Shown: positions 8,806 to 17,677 of the stretch, in pieces | How the letters are laid out: each line of letters opens with the position of its first letter | Position numbering within the stretch: the stretch's first letter is position 1 | Source: Adonisia turfae CCMR0081 | Lineage (GTDB): Bacteria > Cyanobacteriota > Cyanobacteriia > Phormidesmidales > Phormidesmidaceae | DNA: 60,618 bases | Assembly: GCF_011009555.1 (NCBI RefSeq) | Contig: NZ_QXHD01000004.1 | Coordinates: 2,910,776-2,971,393, forward strand | Direction of reading: 5' to 3' | Notes under the pieces: model-generated | What the model saw: the letters and a program-made list of their open reading frames with translations, nothing else | What the model was told of the DNA's origin: nothing | The model's database searches: none | Program-made: the position numbers and the translations under genes

Positions 8806-9070
8806 CTTATGTGAGAAATTTATGGAGAAAATATCACTTCCGCGTAGCGTTTAACCTCACATAGATAAAAGTAGCGATAAAGTTAGATGCTGTCAATAAC
8901 CAGCCTCAAGTGTTGCCATCTAAGATTCAGGTCATAATAATGTCTGCCCATCATGATTATCCTTAACCTATCTCACTTCAAAAGCTAGAGCAGAGTAATA
9001 AGTACCATGAAGTGAGGATTTTTCTGTTTAAAAATAATAAGCCAGGGTTTAGCTCCTCACTTATGTGAGG
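8806..9070. promoter_or_regulatory. Repeated CTTATGTGAG motifs in the divergent promoter region
   Basis: CTTATGTGAG occurs exactly at 8806-8815 and 9060-9069. The second copy lies inside the palindrome CCTCAC-TTAT-GTGAGG (9055-9070). An inverted near-copy, CCTCACATAG, is at 8855-8864. Both outer copies flank the divergent gene starts at 8796 and about 9173. The arrangement resembles operators for one factor controlling both directions. The factor is unknown; the HTH of the STAND protein itself is one possibility. Confidence 0.45.
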
Positions 9071-9172
9071 TAACCTATCAAATACAGTTAGTGTTTAACT
9101 ATGGCTAGGGATCTCGGTAGGTTCCCCTCGATCATCGTTATTGCATGGTTTTAATCTGAGGATGTGGCGTTT

Positions 9173-12100
9173 ATGGTAGAGCCCGATATTTCTGAAGACT
9201 TTCTGACCTCAGAAGCTAAGGCTCACGGAGTCACTGAGGCTGAAAGGCAGGCTTTGATTCTAGCGGTGGATGGTTTATCGACAGCTGACATCGCCAAACA
9301 GTTAAAAATTAGTGATGCTGCAGTGCGTAAGCGTCTTGGTGAGGTATATCGTAAATTTGAGATTGCGCGGAAAGGGCCAGGCAAACTTGCTATTCTCAAA
9401 GTCAAACTGCTCAACACTCAATCTGAACGTGCCCAGAATCAGAACCAGGACTGCATTGATTTAGGGAATGCTCCCAAAGTAATCTCATTTACTGGCCGAA
9501 AAAGGGAATTACAGCATCTAAGCCAATGGATTCGTAGCGATCGCTGTGATCTAATAGCGGTTACCGGTATAGGTGGCATTGGCAAAACAGCCCTTGTCTT
9601 AGAGTTAATCGACCAAATAAAGACCGAGTTTGATTGGGTTGTCTGGCGCTCACTACGACAATTTGATTCATTTCAAGCTCTGCTTGAGTCATTACCTGAA
9701 ATACCTGCCAATGCCTCCATTAAGGATTTGTTCAAAATATTTAAACAAAAGCGATGCTTACTTGTATTAGATCAGTTTGACCAGGTTTTTGTTTCTGAGA
9801 CTAATCCTACGAAGAATGCAAAGAAAGCGTCTCGACATTTTCAAGCAGGGGCTTTAGATCCTCATGATCATAAGTACAAAGACTATAAGTATTATCGTCA
9901 GCTGTTACAAGAGGTTGGCATTTCAAAATTAGAAAGACAACTACGTAGCTGTGTTGTAATCACTAGTCGTGAGAAGCCTAGAGAGCTAGTGACTCTGGAA
10001 GGAGAACACTCAAATGTGCGTATCTTGGCTTTAGCAGGGCTAGATTATCAGGCAGCTGAGCAACTGTTAGAAGATATTGAACCATTGCAGGGCACCGATG
10101 TCGAAAAAGCGAAGCTCATCCATAGCTATTCTGGAAATCCTTTGGCTCTCAAGTTAGCGACGGGTACCATTAAAGACTTGTTTGCAGGGCGTATCCGACG
10201 CTTTTTAGACCAGCAACAGCTGGTCTTTGACGATCTGCGGGATGTGTTAAAGGATCAGTTTAATCGGCTATCACCTCTTGAAAAAGAGACCATGTACTGG
10301 TTGGCCATTAATCGCCTACCCATGACATTTATCAGTCTGCAAACTGATATTGTCTCTTTGCTGAATAAGCAAGATCTTGTTTATACGTTGCGCTCCCTGG
10401 AACATCGCTCATTAATCGAAGTGAGATCAGCAGGGGCAACCTTTACTTTGCAGCCAACGGTGATGGAATATGTGACTCAGCATTTGGTCAAGCGCATCGT
10501 TGAGGAACTCAACTCGTCAACTATACAGAAGTTGCCTGACAATTTATTACTTAACAATCATTCCCTCCTAAAGGCTGATGCTGTTCACTATGTGCGACGA
10601 CAGCAAACAGAAAAGCTATTAAAGCCGGTTTTGGATGCCCTAAAACAACTCTATGGCAGTGCAAGGGAAACTCAAGAAAAACTAGAGATCTTCTTGGAGC
10701 GCCACCGTCATAATGATGCTTATAAAATTGGTTATTTAGGTGGAAATTTGGTCAACTTGATGACACAGCTGTCGAAAGAGTTGAAAGCCGCTAAAGATCT
10801 GAGCAATCAAGATTTTTCACATTTGGCGATCTGGCAGGCAGATTTGGAAGGGGTTAAACTAACTGGCACTAAGTTTAACCACTGCAACTTAGATAAATCT
10901 GTTTTCACTGAGATGCTAAGCGATGTGGTATCAGTTGGCTTTACCCATCAATCTACTAGCTTTAATTCTCTGGATGCACCGTATCTCGCTGCTGGAGATA
11001 CGAATGGGCATATTCATATTTGGAATGCGCTGACCTATCAAAAACGTACCTATTGGCAAGGTCATTTAGGTTGGGTACGGTCACTCGCGTTTAATCGAGA
11101 CAACACCTTAATCGCTACCGGGGGAGATGACAGTAAATTAAGACTTTGGCGTTTTCATCCTAGCCCTGAAAATCAACCCAGCCTCAATAATATTTCGCTA
11201 GTGTGGGAGAAAGTTGGCTTTCCAGACTGGGTACGCTCAGTCACGTTTCATCCTGAAAGAGAGCTCGTCGCCTGCTCTAGCCGATCTACGATTTATCTAT
11301 ACAGTGTGAGGACTGGAAAGGAGTTGAAACGTCTTCAGGAACGTGGAGAAGAGTCTTCTACGCCAACGAGTAGTGAAACTCTTCGATATATTACCTTTAA
11401 TCAGGCTGGCAATCAAATTGCCAGCTGTGGTGATGATACCTATATTCGAGTTTGGGATTGGGAGAAAAGGCAACGAGTTTTCATGTCGTCGACAGAAACT
11501 GGGCATGAAGATTGGGCACGGTCTGTGGTGTTTTCTCCCTGTAGCCAGTATTTGGTTAGCAGTGGTGATGATCAAACCGTACGCATTTGGGATCTGGAGT
11601 CCCAAACCTGTATCAGGGTTTTAAGGGGACATACCGATCGAGTTCGTTCGGTTGCTGTTAGCCCAGATGGATGCTATGTAGGTAGTGGTAGCGACGACGG
11701 CACCGTTATTCTGTGGGATTTTTACCTGGGAACTCAAATTAGTAAATCTCAAATACACGACAGTCGTGTCTGGTCTGTTGCCTTCTACCAGCACCATAGC
11801 GACACACTTTTAGCCAGTGGCGGAGATGATCGTTCAGTTGTTTTATCGAAAGTGTCTGCGACACCCAATAGCTGGACGCATCCCATGGAGCCGCTCAAAA
11901 TTTTGCGAGGGTTTGCCAGGGGAAGTCGGTCGGTGGCTGTGCTGTCTTGTGCTCGTCAAACGTCTGATCTAGATTTAATTGTTAGTGGTGGGAATGACTG
12001 GCATATTAAGCTATGGCAATCTTTTCAAGAAGATCCCAATACGCCGATTCGAGATTTAGCGGGTCATACCGGACGTATTTGGGGGGTAACGGCCCATGCA

Positions 12101-13000
12101 GAATGGGTTGCCAGCGCCAGTGATGATGGGACGGTGCGGATTTGGGATTTGGAAAGCGGTTCCTGTGTCAAAGTACTTATAGGCCATCAACACTGGGTGC
12201 GAACGGTGGCGTTTAACCCCAGTGGCACAATGCTGGCGAGCGGCGGAGATGATCGACAAATTTATCTCTGGCAGCTACCTACGGGGATGAAATTACAACT
12301 ATTGGAGGGGCATCAACATTGGATTCGAACGGTTGCCTTTAGCCCCGATGGGAAATATTTAGCCAGTGGTGGGGATGATAAGGCAATTTATCTCTGGGAT
12401 GTGCGAAAATATAAGGTGATTCGTAAGTTTAAGGAGCGCCACCAGCATCGCATTCGTTCAGTTTCATTTAAGCCGTTTCCCAAATCTCAGTCCAATCCTC
12501 GATTATTGTTGGCGAGCGGTAGTGATGATGGAAAAGTGATCATCTGGGATGTGGAGATGGGGGAATATCTCCATTGTTTTGAAGATGAACATCGGACAGC
12601 AGGGGTGAAATCTGTTGCCTTTAGCCCAGATAGTTGTTGGATGGCAAGTGGTAGTGATGATCACAGGATTTATGTATGGGACACTCGCTCACCTAATCCA
12701 CAAAACTGGAAAGCCCAGCCAATAGACATGCCAATGCCCATTGGCCAGCCATTGGGGATTCAATCTTTGGTGTTTATGTCGGATAGTCGACATTTAGTGA
12801 GTTGCGATCGCAGTGGTTCTATCCACATCATCGATATTATCGATAAAACTCGCCGACAAATTAAGCCACCCCGTCCTTATGAAAAGATGCAGATAAAAGG
12901 CATCACTGGCATTGATCCAGTACAGCGTGTCAGTCTCAAGGATCTGGGTGCTATCGATGTGGAAGACTTCAGCAATAGCCTGTCCCAGAGCCAAAATTAA
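9173..13000 (+). CDS. STAND NTPase: HTH, NB-ARC, pentapeptide-like segment, 14 WD40 repeats
   Basis: About 1275 aa. Numbered from GTG 9164, an N-terminal LuxR/sigma-type HTH (about 26-75) is followed by an NB-ARC NTPase with FTGRKREL, Walker A GIGGIGKT (135-142), Walker B CLLVLDQFD (198-206), the TSR sensor and GNPLALKLA (GxP motif). A winged-helix region and a short pentapeptide-like stretch (ADLEGVKLTGTKFNHCNL) come next. Fourteen WD40 repeats with SGGDDR- and WD-type motifs then make up two seven-blade propellers. Such STAND proteins oligomerise on ligand sensing; roles include regulation and, in some families, phage defence. ATG 9173 has GAGG 11 nt upstream, while for GTG 9164 that GAGG is too close. 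Confidence 0.92.
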   Translation: MVEPDISEDFLTSEAKAHGVTEAERQALILAVDGLSTADIAKQLKISDAAVRKRLGEVYRKFEIARKGPGKLAILKVKLLNTQSERAQNQNQDCIDLGNAPKVISFTGRKRELQHLSQWIRSDRCDLIAVTGIGGIGKTALVLELIDQIKTEFDWVVWRSLRQFDSFQALLESLPEIPANASIKDLFKIFKQKRCLLVLDQFDQVFVSETNPTKNAKKASRHFQAGALDPHDHKYKDYKYYRQLLQEVGISKLERQLRSCVVITSREKPRELVTLEGEHSNVRILALAGLDYQAAEQLLEDIEPLQGTDVEKAKLIHSYSGNPLALKLATGTIKDLFAGRIRRFLDQQQLVFDDLRDVLKDQFNRLSPLEKETMYWLAINRLPMTFISLQTDIVSLLNKQDLVYTLRSLEHRSLIEVRSAGATFTLQPTVMEYVTQHLVKRIVEELNSSTIQKLPDNLLLNNHSLLKADAVHYVRRQQTEKLLKPVLDALKQLYGSARETQEKLEIFLERHRHNDAYKIGYLGGNLVNLMTQLSKELKAAKDLSNQDFSHLAIWQADLEGVKLTGTKFNHCNLDKSVFTEMLSDVVSVGFTHQSTSFNSLDAPYLAAGDTNGHIHIWNALTYQKRTYWQGHLGWVRSLAFNRDNTLIATGGDDSKLRLWRFHPSPENQPSLNNISLVWEKVGFPDWVRSVTFHPERELVACSSRSTIYLYSVRTGKELKRLQERGEESSTPTSSETLRYITFNQAGNQIASCGDDTYIRVWDWEKRQRVFMSSTETGHEDWARSVVFSPCSQYLVSSGDDQTVRIWDLESQTCIRVLRGHTDRVRSVAVSPDGCYVGSGSDDGTVILWDFYLGTQISKSQIHDSRVWSVAFYQHHSDTLLASGGDDRSVVLSKVSATPNSWTHPMEPLKILRGFARGSRSVAVLSCARQTSDLDLIVSGGNDWHIKLWQSFQEDPNTPIRDLAGHTGRIWGVTAHAEWVASASDDGTVRIWDLESGSCVKVLIGHQHWVRTVAFNPSGTMLASGGDDRQIYLWQLPTGMKLQLLEGHQHWIRTVAFSPDGKYLASGGDDKAIYLWDVRKYKVIRKFKERHQHRIRSVSFKPFPKSQSNPRLLLASGSDDGKVIIWDVEMGEYLHCFEDEHRTAGVKSVAFSPDSCWMASGSDDHRIYVWDTRSPNPQNWKAQPIDMPMPIGQPLGIQSLVFMSDSRHLVSCDRSGSIHIIDIIDKTRRQIKPPRPYEKMQIKGITGIDPVQRVSLKDLGAIDVEDFSNSLSQSQN

Positions 13001-13064
13001 AGCCCTAAGCTTTAACGCTCTCCACCCGCTACATTGGGATTATACGAGCCAGTTATTTGCCCCC

Positions 13065-14120
13065 ATGAGCACATCTGTTATTACCGGTCACTCCACCCAT
13101 ACGCTTGATCACTTATTTCAAACGCTCATTGTTCCACAGGCGGCACAGCTAGATCGAGACCCAATGTCCTTACATAAGGCATTTCAGGAATTAGGTCGCC
13201 ATGGGTTATTGGGACTTAAGGTTGCCAAACAGGGTGGGGGACAAGGTTGGAATTCTGAGGCGGTTTATCGATTTACGGAGCAGCTGGCGCGCTACTCTGG
13301 AGCACTGGTGTTTTTACAAAGTCAGCATCAGCGGTGTGCCCAGGAGCTTTGGAATTCTGACAACCTAGAACTAAAACAGACCTATTTGCAGGGTGCGATC
13401 GCAGGTGACATTGGTCTGGGTGTCGGCTTCTCTCATTTGCGTCGGGCACAACAGCCTATCCTGGCAAAAGAGACCGCTGGGGGGTATATGTTTAATGGCA
13501 CAGTGCCTTGGATTACGGGGTTTGGGATTTTTGAGCATTGGATGTTGGCAGCACAACTACCGGATGGACGAGCAGTTTTTGTTCTAGCTCCATTTCATCC
13601 TGTCAAAGGCTCGCTTGCATTTAGTGAACCCATGGAACTGGCAGCCTTAGGATCAACACAAACGGTAACAGCGACTTTGCAGGATTGGTTTGCGCCTGAG
13701 AAATTGGTTTTGGATGTTAAGCCAGCGGGGTGGATTCAGCAGGCAGATATGGGGTATCCGCTGACGCACAATTTTTTTGCCCTTGGCTGTGCTCAGGGAG
13801 GATTGGATATTTTAAAAAGGGCTCAATCGTCTGTATTTCCTGAGATTGGTGAGGCCTATGGGAGATTAACCCATGAGGTGTGTCGCTGCCGAAAAGCTAC
13901 CTATGGGACTTTAAAGAATCCATCGGAGGAGAGGTTGCGGTTGCGGGCTTGGGCGATTGAGCTAGCGGTGCGGTGTGGCCATGGGGCCGTGATTGTGTCA
14001 CGGGGGGCGGCGAATTTTGCAGGGCATCCGGCGCAACGGGTTTATCGAGAGGCCCTGGCGTTTTCGGTATCAGGCCAGAGTAATGGGGGAATGAGGGCGA
14101 GTTTGGAAAGAATTTTGTAG
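13065..14120 (+). CDS. Acyl-CoA dehydrogenase-like flavoprotein
   Basis: 351 aa from ATG 13065; the frame extends back into the STAND gene but that part is not homologous-looking. The ACAD fold is suggested by an N-terminal helical domain (LFQTLIVPQAAQLDRDP, then FQELGRHGLLGLKVAKQGGG), a mid-domain motif GVGFSHLRRA and NGTVPWITGF matching the FAD-contact region, and a C-terminal helical end with SVSGQSNGGMRASLERIL. It is a little shorter than typical ACADs (about 380) and I cannot identify a catalytic Glu with confidence, so the substrate is unknown. It starts 64 nt after the STAND gene on the same strand and could be co-transcribed. Confidence 0.8.
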   Translation: MSTSVITGHSTHTLDHLFQTLIVPQAAQLDRDPMSLHKAFQELGRHGLLGLKVAKQGGGQGWNSEAVYRFTEQLARYSGALVFLQSQHQRCAQELWNSDNLELKQTYLQGAIAGDIGLGVGFSHLRRAQQPILAKETAGGYMFNGTVPWITGFGIFEHWMLAAQLPDGRAVFVLAPFHPVKGSLAFSEPMELAALGSTQTVTATLQDWFAPEKLVLDVKPAGWIQQADMGYPLTHNFFALGCAQGGLDILKRAQSSVFPEIGEAYGRLTHEVCRCRKATYGTLKNPSEERLRLRAWAIELAVRCGHGAVIVSRGAANFAGHPAQRVYREALAFSVSGQSNGGMRASLERIL

Positions 14121-14221
14121 GGTGCTTTGTGGGCACTTTGCACAATTTTGGATCATCGATCTGTTTGATCGTGGACAACTGGGCGATGCCGGGGGGATCA
14201 TGACCGGGAATCGCCATACCG

Positions 14222-17200
14222 TTAAACTGTTTTCGCAATGAGCTTCTCTAAGGTCTGCAATAACACTTGCTCATTGTATGGCTTGGCAAAGTAGGCAGCA
14301 GCTCCCAGGTTCATTGCTAATTTGCGGTGCTTTTCACTACTGCGGGAGGTTAGCATCGAAATGGGTAACGACTTAAACTCAGGTCGATTTTTAATTTCAT
14401 CCAGCACACCATAGCCATCAAGACGAGGCATCTCTACATCACAAAGAACAGCCTGTACGTTTAAGCCTTTAAGAAGTTTATCGACGGCTTCTTGCCCATC
14501 CCGTGCTTGTTCGACATAGTAACCTGCTTTCTCTAGGGTAAGTGTAAGATAACGACGCAAGTGTACAGAATCATCCACGACCAAGACTGTTGGTTGCGAG
14601 CCATGGTTTTGCTGGGGTAATGGGACGAGGTTAGAAACGTCCGATTCGGTTTCTAATGGTGTGTGGATCTTGTCAAAAGCAGTACTAGAAATGAGTAGCG
14701 GTAGATCAACCAGAGAGACAACTCGACCATCCCCCAAAACAGTTGCTCCGACAAAGCCAGGTGGCAAGGGAATGGGGCTTGTAATGGCTCGGGTAGCAAC
14801 TTCCTGCTCCCCCCAGTAGCGCTGGATGACAATGGCACAATAACCGTTGTCATGGCTAACGATGAGAGCCATAGGGTGGTCAATGGTAGGTTTACCCTCA
14901 AAGGGAGTCAAGGAAGCCCTGCCATTGAACGTGAGGTGATCTTCGAGCTGGACTAAGGGGATCTGTTGCCCCTGCCAGATAAATTTGGGTCCTTGGTCAG
15001 AGTCAATCAGTTGGTCCCTATCCAGAGCCATCAGTTCTTCTATAGCATCCACAGGCACAGCAAATACCATGGATTCCTGTTCCAAAAGCATGATCCGAAT
15101 TACAGAGAGGCTTAAGGGAATTTCAATGGTAAAGGTTGTTCCCTGGCCAGGCTGTGTATCTACCTGAATATCACCATTCAACTGTTGCAAATTGCTGCGA
15201 ACCACGTCCATACCCACACCACGGCCCGACAGTTCAGTAACCTCAGCTGCGGTACTAAACCCTGCATCAAAAATAACGGAGAGTAGCTCCTGCTTACTCA
15301 TTTTATTGATAACAGCCTCATCAATATTGTGTTGTCGCATGCGATCGCGAATTTTATCCAGGTTAATGCCGCGTCCATCATCACGAATAACCATTCGGGC
15401 ACGGTTGCCAATTTGAGAAGCCCGAATGGTTATCAATCCCATTTCAGCTTTACCCGCCTTAATCCGTTCATGGTTTGGCTCAATCCCATGGTCAAAGGAG
15501 TTTCTCAGGATATGGGTAAGAGGGTCTGCCAACAGCTCTAAAGTAATCCGTTCAAAGAGAGTGGTTTCCCCTTCGATTTTGAGCTTGACTTTTTTATCGT
15601 ATTGAACAGATAAATCACGAATCAGTCGAGGAAAGCGGCCTAGTATATCCGAGATCGGACGCATTTGAGTCCGAGTAATTCGATTTTGCAGTTTTTGGGT
15701 CGTACCATTAAGAGACTGGGTGGTCTGGTCCATTTCCCGCAGACCCAGACGGATGTCAGCAGTTACCTCCTGAAGCTTAACAACTGTTTCCATTTGCTCC
15801 TGGGCAAGCAAATGTAATTCAGAATATTGGTCCATCTCCAGGGCATCAAAATCTTGAGATAGTGCCACACCTATGCCACTATCAGACGCTCTTGACTCCG
15901 CAAGGGCAACCGGTAGACTGATATTCATCGCCCCTGTTGGCAGAAGACTTTCCATAGAAGAACGGTCATACCATTGACGCAACCGGACGTTAAACGATTC
16001 CAATGCTTGCATCCGTTCTTGTAGTAGGGTGGCAAAATCATTTAACTGCTTTTGTCGCAGGTTGATCGCATTTCGCTCCAGAATCAAGGTACCAAAGAGA
16101 TCGTTGATCTGTTGTAAATCTTCCGCAGCGATCCGAAACGTGCCGGTTCGCTTAGGTGCCGTCATCTGAGGGCGAACAATTTTTCGTTTTACCCTAGGGC
16201 GAGCCAACCTTTGGGTGGAATTGGATACTTGTGCCGGGATAGCTTCTGAGGTTGCTTCAGAGATAGCGTCTGGGGTAATTTCTGGGGCGACTAAATTAGT
16301 ATCGGATGTTGCGGTAACCCTATCCTTATCAAAAGGGTCAACTAAGGTGGTTATGTCAAGTTGAGCAAATGCTGCCTGTAACTGGCTGAGATCCTTTGCA
16401 TCCAGCTCAGGTAAATCCATTGCTGGTGGGTCCACAGTAGTCTCAATACCCAGGTTTTTAGGCCTTGGTGGATCCATTTCTGCAAGTAGTTCGGCTTCTG
16501 TAAGTATTTCGACAGCAGGCTCAGGAACCACAACAATGGAGCTGTCAATATTATCATTATCGATACTTGGTAATATTTCTAACGCTTCAGCGGCAGCAGC
16601 CATTTCCATCTGCAAGCTTGCTAGATCAGTATCACCCAAACTGATCGTCTCTTCTGCCATCGGGAGAGATATGTCAGGAACGGCATCTTCTATTTCGGAC
16701 GGCGAGTCTGTGGGTAATATCGATTCCCATACGGCGGTGGGCTCTACTACAGTGGCACTCTCCAAGGTTGCATCAGGCGTCGTATCAGGAATAAATTTAA
16801 GTTGGGATGGCAGCTTATCCATACGCCCCAGTTGCACCAGGGACTGAGAACGTCTCCAGGCCGTCAATGCCTGCTTGCATAATGCTGGCATCTGCCCAAG
16901 GCTAGCGCTTTGGGCTTGATCATAAACTGACTGGCAAAGCTCTACAAAGGTATCGATTCCCCCCATCAGCCCCAGTTCAATTAATCGATTAGCCTGTTTA
17001 CACAAAGCTTCCCGCAGTGGTTCTCCTGCATAGCCAGGCAAATTTGCCTCAAACGTATCCAGGGCTTCTTCCACACCCCCATTGAACACAAGAATGGCTA
17101 CGTCTATATCGTCCTCGTCTGAGAGGAGGAGGCTTTCATCGGCCTCGCTTAGTTCACCCAAACGATCTCTTAACTGCTCAATAATAGGATCTACATGGAT

Positions 17201-17548
17201 TGCAATCCATGCGTTATCAACACTCAAGCCTGAGGACAGTTGTGAGTTCACGGCCTTCAGGCTATCTACCCCTTGCAGTAAAAGGGTTTCCAAAGCAGTA
17301 TCCACATCCACATTACGGGCTCTAATGATTTTGAGGAAATCTTCTAATCGGTGGGCTACCTGGGCCATGGGTGCAAACCCCATCATGCCAGCTCCTCCCT
17401 TCAGGGAGTGGGCAGCGCGCATGGCCACATCAATCTGCTGAGCAGGGTTTTCTGCATCGGGCAGACCAAGCAAAACCTGTTCCATCTGCTCAAAATATTC
17501 TCCGGATTCCTCCAGAAATCTTTCTCGAACCTGCTGATCGGTAGCCAT
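14222..17548 (-). CDS. Hybrid CheA-type histidine kinase with C-terminal receiver
   Basis: 1108 aa. Order: an Hpt domain with phosphorylatable His47 in AAHSLKGGAGMMGF; a second helical region (about 150-260); an acidic, proline-rich linker (about 260-430); a dimerisation helix pair; a HATPase domain (N-box HILRNSFDHGIE, DDGRGI, GRGVGMDVV); a CheW-like domain; and a receiver with VVDDS and LCDVEMPRLDG, the Lys in AKPYN. This is the PilL/PixL/Hmp-type CheA of cyanobacterial phototaxis or hormogonium motility systems that act on type IV pili. It is the last gene of the minus-strand cluster PATAN-REC, CheY, CheW, MCP, CheA. Confidence 0.95.
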   Translation of the reverse strand: MATDQQVRERFLEESGEYFEQMEQVLLGLPDAENPAQQIDVAMRAAHSLKGGAGMMGFAPMAQVAHRLEDFLKIIRARNVDVDTALETLLLQGVDSLKAVNSQLSSGLSVDNAWIAIHVDPIIEQLRDRLGELSEADESLLLSDEDDIDVAILVFNGGVEEALDTFEANLPGYAGEPLREALCKQANRLIELGLMGGIDTFVELCQSVYDQAQSASLGQMPALCKQALTAWRRSQSLVQLGRMDKLPSQLKFIPDTTPDATLESATVVEPTAVWESILPTDSPSEIEDAVPDISLPMAEETISLGDTDLASLQMEMAAAAEALEILPSIDNDNIDSSIVVVPEPAVEILTEAELLAEMDPPRPKNLGIETTVDPPAMDLPELDAKDLSQLQAAFAQLDITTLVDPFDKDRVTATSDTNLVAPEITPDAISEATSEAIPAQVSNSTQRLARPRVKRKIVRPQMTAPKRTGTFRIAAEDLQQINDLFGTLILERNAINLRQKQLNDFATLLQERMQALESFNVRLRQWYDRSSMESLLPTGAMNISLPVALAESRASDSGIGVALSQDFDALEMDQYSELHLLAQEQMETVVKLQEVTADIRLGLREMDQTTQSLNGTTQKLQNRITRTQMRPISDILGRFPRLIRDLSVQYDKKVKLKIEGETTLFERITLELLADPLTHILRNSFDHGIEPNHERIKAGKAEMGLITIRASQIGNRARMVIRDDGRGINLDKIRDRMRQHNIDEAVINKMSKQELLSVIFDAGFSTAAEVTELSGRGVGMDVVRSNLQQLNGDIQVDTQPGQGTTFTIEIPLSLSVIRIMLLEQESMVFAVPVDAIEELMALDRDQLIDSDQGPKFIWQGQQIPLVQLEDHLTFNGRASLTPFEGKPTIDHPMALIVSHDNGYCAIVIQRYWGEQEVATRAITSPIPLPPGFVGATVLGDGRVVSLVDLPLLISSTAFDKIHTPLETESDVSNLVPLPQQNHGSQPTVLVVDDSVHLRRYLTLTLEKAGYYVEQARDGQEAVDKLLKGLNVQAVLCDVEMPRLDGYGVLDEIKNRPEFKSLPISMLTSRSSEKHRKLAMNLGAAAYFAKPYNEQVLLQTLEKLIAKTV

Positions 17549-17677
17549 GGTGTGATTCAGGTATGGTGTTGAAGTCGAAACTGGACTGCAAATTTAATCG
17601 GAGCTTTAAGCTGGACCCATAGCAGCTCTCTTATTTATTCGTTTGGTTGAATGGTCACTCGGTTTTAGCCGTATTTG

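Noticed and set aside
9173..13000. Calling the STAND gene an anti-phage Avs-type system
   Set aside because: The domain set also fits ordinary cyanobacterial signalling proteins, and no nuclease, TIR or other defence effector or defence neighbours are visible.
12912..13064. N-terminal extension of the acyl-CoA-dehydrogenase-like protein into the STAND gene
   Set aside because: Would overlap about 90 nt of the STAND coding sequence in another frame and adds non-homologous residues; ATG 13065 fits the fold.
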